NCBI GenBank assembly: GCA_013400975.1
Contig: WBMZ01011727.1
Coordinates: 62,001 to 126,000, forward strand
Origin: Atrichornis clamosus
Taxonomy: Eukaryota; Chordata; Aves; Passeriformes; Menuridae
Direction: 5' to 3'
DNA: 64,000 nt
Below are positions 58,994 through 64,000 of this stretch, in pieces. Position 1 is the first letter of the stretch, and every line of letters begins with the position of its first letter. The position numbers and the translations under genes were made by a program. Under the pieces are notes generated by a model. It was not told the DNA's origin, made no database searches, and saw only the letters and a list, made by a program, of their open reading frames with translations.

Positions 58994-61900
58994 GTAAAGT
59001 GTTATTTTAAAAACACGTTAATTCAAGATGTATCATCAAAAAATACACATTTTGCTATTTGTTTGTTTTACTGAACTGTTAGAGTTGGCATATTGCAGAT
59101 GTTTACATGTTTAGTCCTATTATAAGGTAATTATGACAAGTTAAAATTGATGTGATCTAAAAGTGTAAATAAAACACCACTTTCACAAAATAATCCGGAG
59201 ACTCAAATATGGAGAATGAAAAGTAGAGTGAAAGAACTGATTGCAGTTAGTGGTGGTTATTGTAGTTGTCTTTAATCCTAATTTTTCATTAGGAGAAAAG
59301 GGAAAATAATGAACTTCATGGAAGCCTGAAAAATTATTTTTCTCTATGACTTTTTCCACTTGACTCCAATAACTTTCATTCCTCCCTCCATAAGCTTTAA
59401 CTCTTTGTGATCTTTTGTTGTATAAATACTGGCCTGTCTAATGATAGACTGTCATAAGAGGAGTAGGTTAATTAACAGTAATGGACAGAATTACTGACCC
59501 TGCCTTTTTCAATTCTCACTGGCTGATGCCCAACACTGTCAGCATGACCGTGAAGCACCTTGCAGACCTCGGGATGAGCAGGAGTCTGTTCTGTCACAGG
59601 TTGGATTCCAGAGGGGAACGGCCACTTCGGGGCTCCTGCCCCATCGGGTCCTGATCTGGCCCTCTTGTGGTGCCCAGATACAGCTGGGGGTGCTCCATGG
59701 GTGCTGTCAAAGGGCCCTTCAGCTGAGCACTGGGTTGTCTCCATTTCATTTGAGGGAAAAAGTGGCCTCTGAGATGATATTTCCTCCCTTCTCTGTTTGC
59801 TTTTCTCAGCTGCAGTGTGCTCAGAGGGGCAAAAAGGTGAACCCACTGCAAAGATTGCAGCAGCCTTTCAAACACACAGGTGGCTCAAACGCAGGTTTCC
59901 AAATGCCAGGCTTGTTTCAGCATTATTCAACTTCATGACCAGCAGAAAAAGGAAACAACAATTACATTTGTAAGCTGCTGGGAAAAACTAAACAGCTGGA
60001 AAGCCAGGAGAGTGGGGGGAGAACATGCAGGTGCAGAAGGGTGAAGGATGTACAAATACAGCTTGTAGGATTCTTCTTCCTTGGATATTTTCCTTTATTC
60101 CATGATTATTTTTTTTAACACCCTTAATGACAGCTAATTGCTCAAGGTGGAAAGAATCAATAGTACTAATGAACATCTACCTTAGAAACATCTTCCTCCA
60201 CACAGTGTTCAGAAAATGTAACTGGAATGGTTTTGAAACACTCCTCTACTTACAGGTATTTCCAAATTTGAACTTCATTGAATCAGCAGCTGTCTAAAGG
60301 GAAAGCTAATTTATTGAACAGTGAAGGAATCAGTGTTTACTCCTTACTTCTCTGTACCTGTTGGTTTATGCCAGAAAATCTGCCACTGTGAATATTTCTT
60401 TGTTCTTGGCACACCTTAATTTCATAACAATTGCAGAATCCTTTTGGTAGTGTAATATTAGAAACTACAATTTACTGATTGCAAGTCAGAACTTGACAGG
60501 CTCTTAGTTATCCTATGGTGAAACCTACATTCAAATTAGTCCAAAGTAACCAAATTTCCAATTGTCTTTTTGCATACAGTGATATTCATTTCATGTATGT
60601 TTTAACATGATACATACCTTACCTGTAAGTTGTGTATTCCTCCTGAAATCACCTTTGTGTTTCCTTTTGCACCTCATTTGCTTCCCACCTTTTTTTTTTA
60701 TTTAATTAGGCTTAGTTGTCTAGGATTGCAGGCATGTAAAAATCTGCAAGACTGTGACCCAAAATTAAAGGAAAATCACGGCCTTAACTCAGTGCTCGTA
60801 AATCTTTCCAGATCTCTGGGAAGCTGAAATCCATGTGCTTTGATTTCTCAAGCAGCGCAGTTGCAGATGAAGTCAGAGCTGACAGACTGGATTTCCCATT
60901 TGTCCTGTTCTTTTCTGCCTCTCACATGTATTCATGTTTATCTTGGAAGAAAACAGGGTCAAATTTGAACAGCAAGAGCGGCAATCGGTTACTCTAATTA
61001 ATAATTTTTTTGTCCTTTACTCTTTCTTCCCCAAGAGATGATTATTACCCTGAGTTTCATAAAAGAGTTTTGTTTTTCTTCATTATAGCTTCTCTCTACC
61101 ACAAAAGAGAAAAAGATAAAGGATACTATTACAATTAAAGCCTTACTTAATAATTTGTTTAGAAACTGCTCTAATTTCGCTCTTTAATAACCGTTTTTCA
61201 GTCCATTCACCATGAACTAAGCAAGTCAAAGACTATATTCAAAATATCTAGCCTTGATTTAGTATTGCAATAACTGCCTCTATTAACAGTGTTATCTCTG
61301 TAGAACAATTTATGCCATTGCTATGAATAAAGAAGTGCTTATCCATGTTATGCTTAAGTCTGCATCATGTTCTTTTTCCTCTGCGTGAAGTCCTTAGAAG
61401 ATCATCTTAGTGTTTTAGTGCTCAAAATACTTTTTTATTGCTTCTTAAATGTGAGGAACCGTAGGCATTTCTAGACATTAGTACCTGTCTACAGCATCAA
61501 GTGTTCACAGAAAATAGAGTGAGATGATTTGTGTTAATAGAGATTTAGCATTGGAGTTTGCTGCAATCCAGAGGATGAAAAGGCTGCAGGCTGGTCCAAC
61601 ATTGAGTCTGTGTGTGGCTCTCAAAAGCTGTTGAATTAATGTTTATTCAGTGTCTACAGCCTTGGTACTTGGGGCAGGGATTTCACCACATCAGACATAG
61701 TAAGCAGCTTTCAGAATTGGATCAGTAGTTCTGTGGCACCCATCCAGAAGGTCCAGGATGCACCAGGAACTGATGATATTGATTTAACACTCTTTTCCAA
61801 CTGAATTGCTGGAGTTGTTATCTCTTGAGTGAATGCATAAATGTAATGCTTACAGTACTTGTAATGTAGTCATCATTATATTGAAGAGTATAAAGGTGCT

Positions 61901-64000
61901 TGGAATTTGATAGTTGCTTCTAGACCTGATAATAAAAACATTCACAACAGAAAGTTAAAAAAAAAGGGAAGGGGGAAAATGAGGGGTTTTTGTTAACATT
62001 TTCCTTAGAGATGAAAACTCCCCTTTCTTCTTTTCAGAGCACAAACCCATTATACTTTTGTTTGGGGAAAAAACCCGCTTTTTGTTTCACAATATGGAAA
62101 GATCTTAAGGGCTTTGTATTGATTGAATTTCATTTTTCTAAGTGTCTCCTGCACTGCTGTCAAATCAGAGCATGGCTCTTCACCTCTGAGTTATTGCTGT
62201 GTTACATCCTGATATGTTGTCCCTAAAACCAGAGGCTTTTTACTCGAGACTGGTTTTTAAACAATTTCAAGCCCCCAGTTCTTCAAAAAAATAGAAGTTA
62301 GTAAGGCCTTATAAATCATATAGGAGCAGAGACATTTTCGATACCAGCACAACAGGAGGTTGTTTCTTTCAAGGGATAATCCATAGGATTCTTCAACTAG
62401 TAGGAAGAAACCATGCAGTAAATATTGGTGCTTAGAAACTACAGCTGATCAGTACATGCATTATAGCCTTTTCATGGTTTGCCTCTTTCTTATTATAATA
62501 ATAATCTAATTAATGCTGCTTAGCACTTGACTGAAATGTTAAGTGCTTTCTTTTCTGTTTTGATTTTTTGAGCTTTGTGTGTTTATGTGTGACCTAAACC
62601 TCATTCAGGGTCTTGCTCTTTTTTCTCTCTGAAAATAAGTTGGAAAGAAAAATATCAAGCTCTGTTTCTCAACGTTATTTTTAATGTGTCAAAAGGGTCA
62701 AAAGCCTTCATTTCAAATTCTGTTCAACCAGATTTTTGTCATGTTTTACCCGGAGAAAACACGTACAGAGTCAGAGAGAGTTTAACATGTAGTGAATTGA
62801 CATCATCTGCTGGTGCAGTAACAGCAAAGCACCTGCTCTGTTGGAAGATCTGCCACTAAAATAATGTGGGAATTGTAATCCTGGACTGAGAAGAAGAAAG
62901 TAAGCGGTTTTTTTGGAAGAAATAAGGTATTATGTTACTTACTAAATCTTGTAGGCACCTGCAGATCGATTCATTAACACTTTGAGAGATGGTGAGGATT
63001 GTTCTGTTTCTCACTTAGGGTAGAATTTATTCCTTCACACTCCTTGTACAAGGAATTTGTCAGAAATAAGCACACCTGGCAGCTGTGGTTAAAGTTCACT
63101 TCATTTGTTCTCATCTCATTTCTGCAAGTCAGATTTCTCCTCACCTTCAGGGAGAAGGTGATGGCAAATAATTTCACACCAGAAAAAAATTAGGAGGTTT
63201 GAGTTGTGAGATTGTTAATCTTGGTCACAGTTCACTTTGCTATTTGGTCTCTTCATTGTCTCTTACATTATGGGTATGCCTGGGACACCTTTCTAGAAAA
63301 TAAGTTCTGACATAACAGAAACTATGAATCTGCTGTAGGAAGTCCATAGCCTATGCTGTGTAAATCAGTGAAACACCATAGTCCTTTCTCATCTGAGATT
63401 TATTAATCATAAAAGTCATAAAAAGCAGTAAAGTTCTCTGGCTTCATGAACGGGCAATATAATTTCAGCCTGCCATATCTAATTCAGCAGCTCATTAAAA
63501 TACAGTGAAAAGATGCTGACCAAGTTTTGTGGGTAATGGATGTTTACAGACTACCCAAGATGTTTGCCTCTAATTTAGTTAATTGCTACTAGTCTTAATG
63601 ACTGAAAAAAGGGAGTTGGAAAAGGGTTGATTCTGGCACGTGTAAATTTTCTGTTACGGAACATACCCTATTCTGTGTGTTTCTCCTGACCTTATTTTTT
63701 GGGAATCCTTTGGCCAAGGAGTATTCCCTTCTATCTGTGGCTTAGCTGAGATATAAAACATTCCCTCTTGTTCTGAAGAAAAAATCTGAAACATTGCCTT
63801 ACAGCCTATAATAGAGATTGTGTTAAAACTGTACACTTTCACAGAATCTGAACTATATTTTACCCTCTTTTGGAGAAAATGCTGAGAAGGTTCCACTCAG
63901 CAATCATTGACTTCAATAGGCCAATTTTCATAAATAAAGGGTTTGCTATTACACCACATTGACCTGTCAGCCACTTTGAACAGATTGGAAACAAGGAATC
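58994..64000 (+). other. PIK3C2G intron, continues beyond window
   Basis: The next family segment (GLIEKV...) was looked for in phase 1 after AG dinucleotides and was not found. A GC- and CpG-richer patch lies at about 59510-59720 without a recognisable domain. The rest is AT-rich with no clear transposon or RNA gene. Confidence 0.5.

Noticed and set aside
59472..59875. Overlapping - strand open frames of 124 and 93 codons in a GC-richer patch
   Set aside because: No recognisable domain, no splice fit to PIK3C2G and no start context. Treated as intron sequence.
62957..62990. Possible next PIK3C2G exon after CTTGTAG or CACCTGCAG
   Set aside because: In the required phase the first acceptor meets a stop, and the second gives a peptide unlike the expected GLIEKV segment.
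1..64000. tRNA, rRNA, CRISPR arrays or an intact endogenous retrovirus
   Set aside because: No cloverleaf B-box context, rRNA block, regular spacer array, or LTR-gag-pol order was noticed.

Overview
The window looks like vertebrate, avian nuclear DNA. It has an AT-rich background with long introns. It carries several fragments of the CR1 LINE, some ending in the ATTCTATT-type 3' tail seen in birds and other sauropsids, plus a few old MIR-like SINE scraps. No bacterial-style operons, tRNA, rRNA, CRISPR or intact viral genes were seen. I infer a bird, possibly a songbird, but no single marker in the window proves the order.

Layout. Bases 1-23379 are intergenic. They hold one possible decayed retropseudogene (about 2220-3066), a small CpG-rich island (about 12490-12700), three CTCF-like cores (12656, 13370, 18403), one CR1 copy (16121-16666) and simple repeats. 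From 23380 to at least 58993 lies the 5' part of PIK3C2G, the class II phosphatidylinositol 3-kinase gamma subunit, on the + strand. I assembled nine exons whose splice phases join without a break. They give residues 1-471, covering the divergent N-terminus, the Ras-binding domain and the linker before the lipid-kinase core. The C2, helical, kinase, PX and C-terminal C2 exons must lie beyond base 64000, and no further exon could be assigned in 58994-64000.

Within the PIK3C2G intron at 40570-45459 lies a mosaic of CR1 pieces. It encloses an intact, GC-rich, intronless ORF on the - strand (43554-44135) for a 193-residue C3HC4 RING protein that resembles the N-terminal end of TOPORS. It has its own AATAAA signal. 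A second, decayed copy of the RING segment sits at 45060-45200 next to a matching CR1 arrangement, so the region looks like a roughly 1.2 kb composite unit present twice. This is the most unusual part of the window. The remaining introns hold CR1 and MIR remnants, short tandem duplications and microsatellites.
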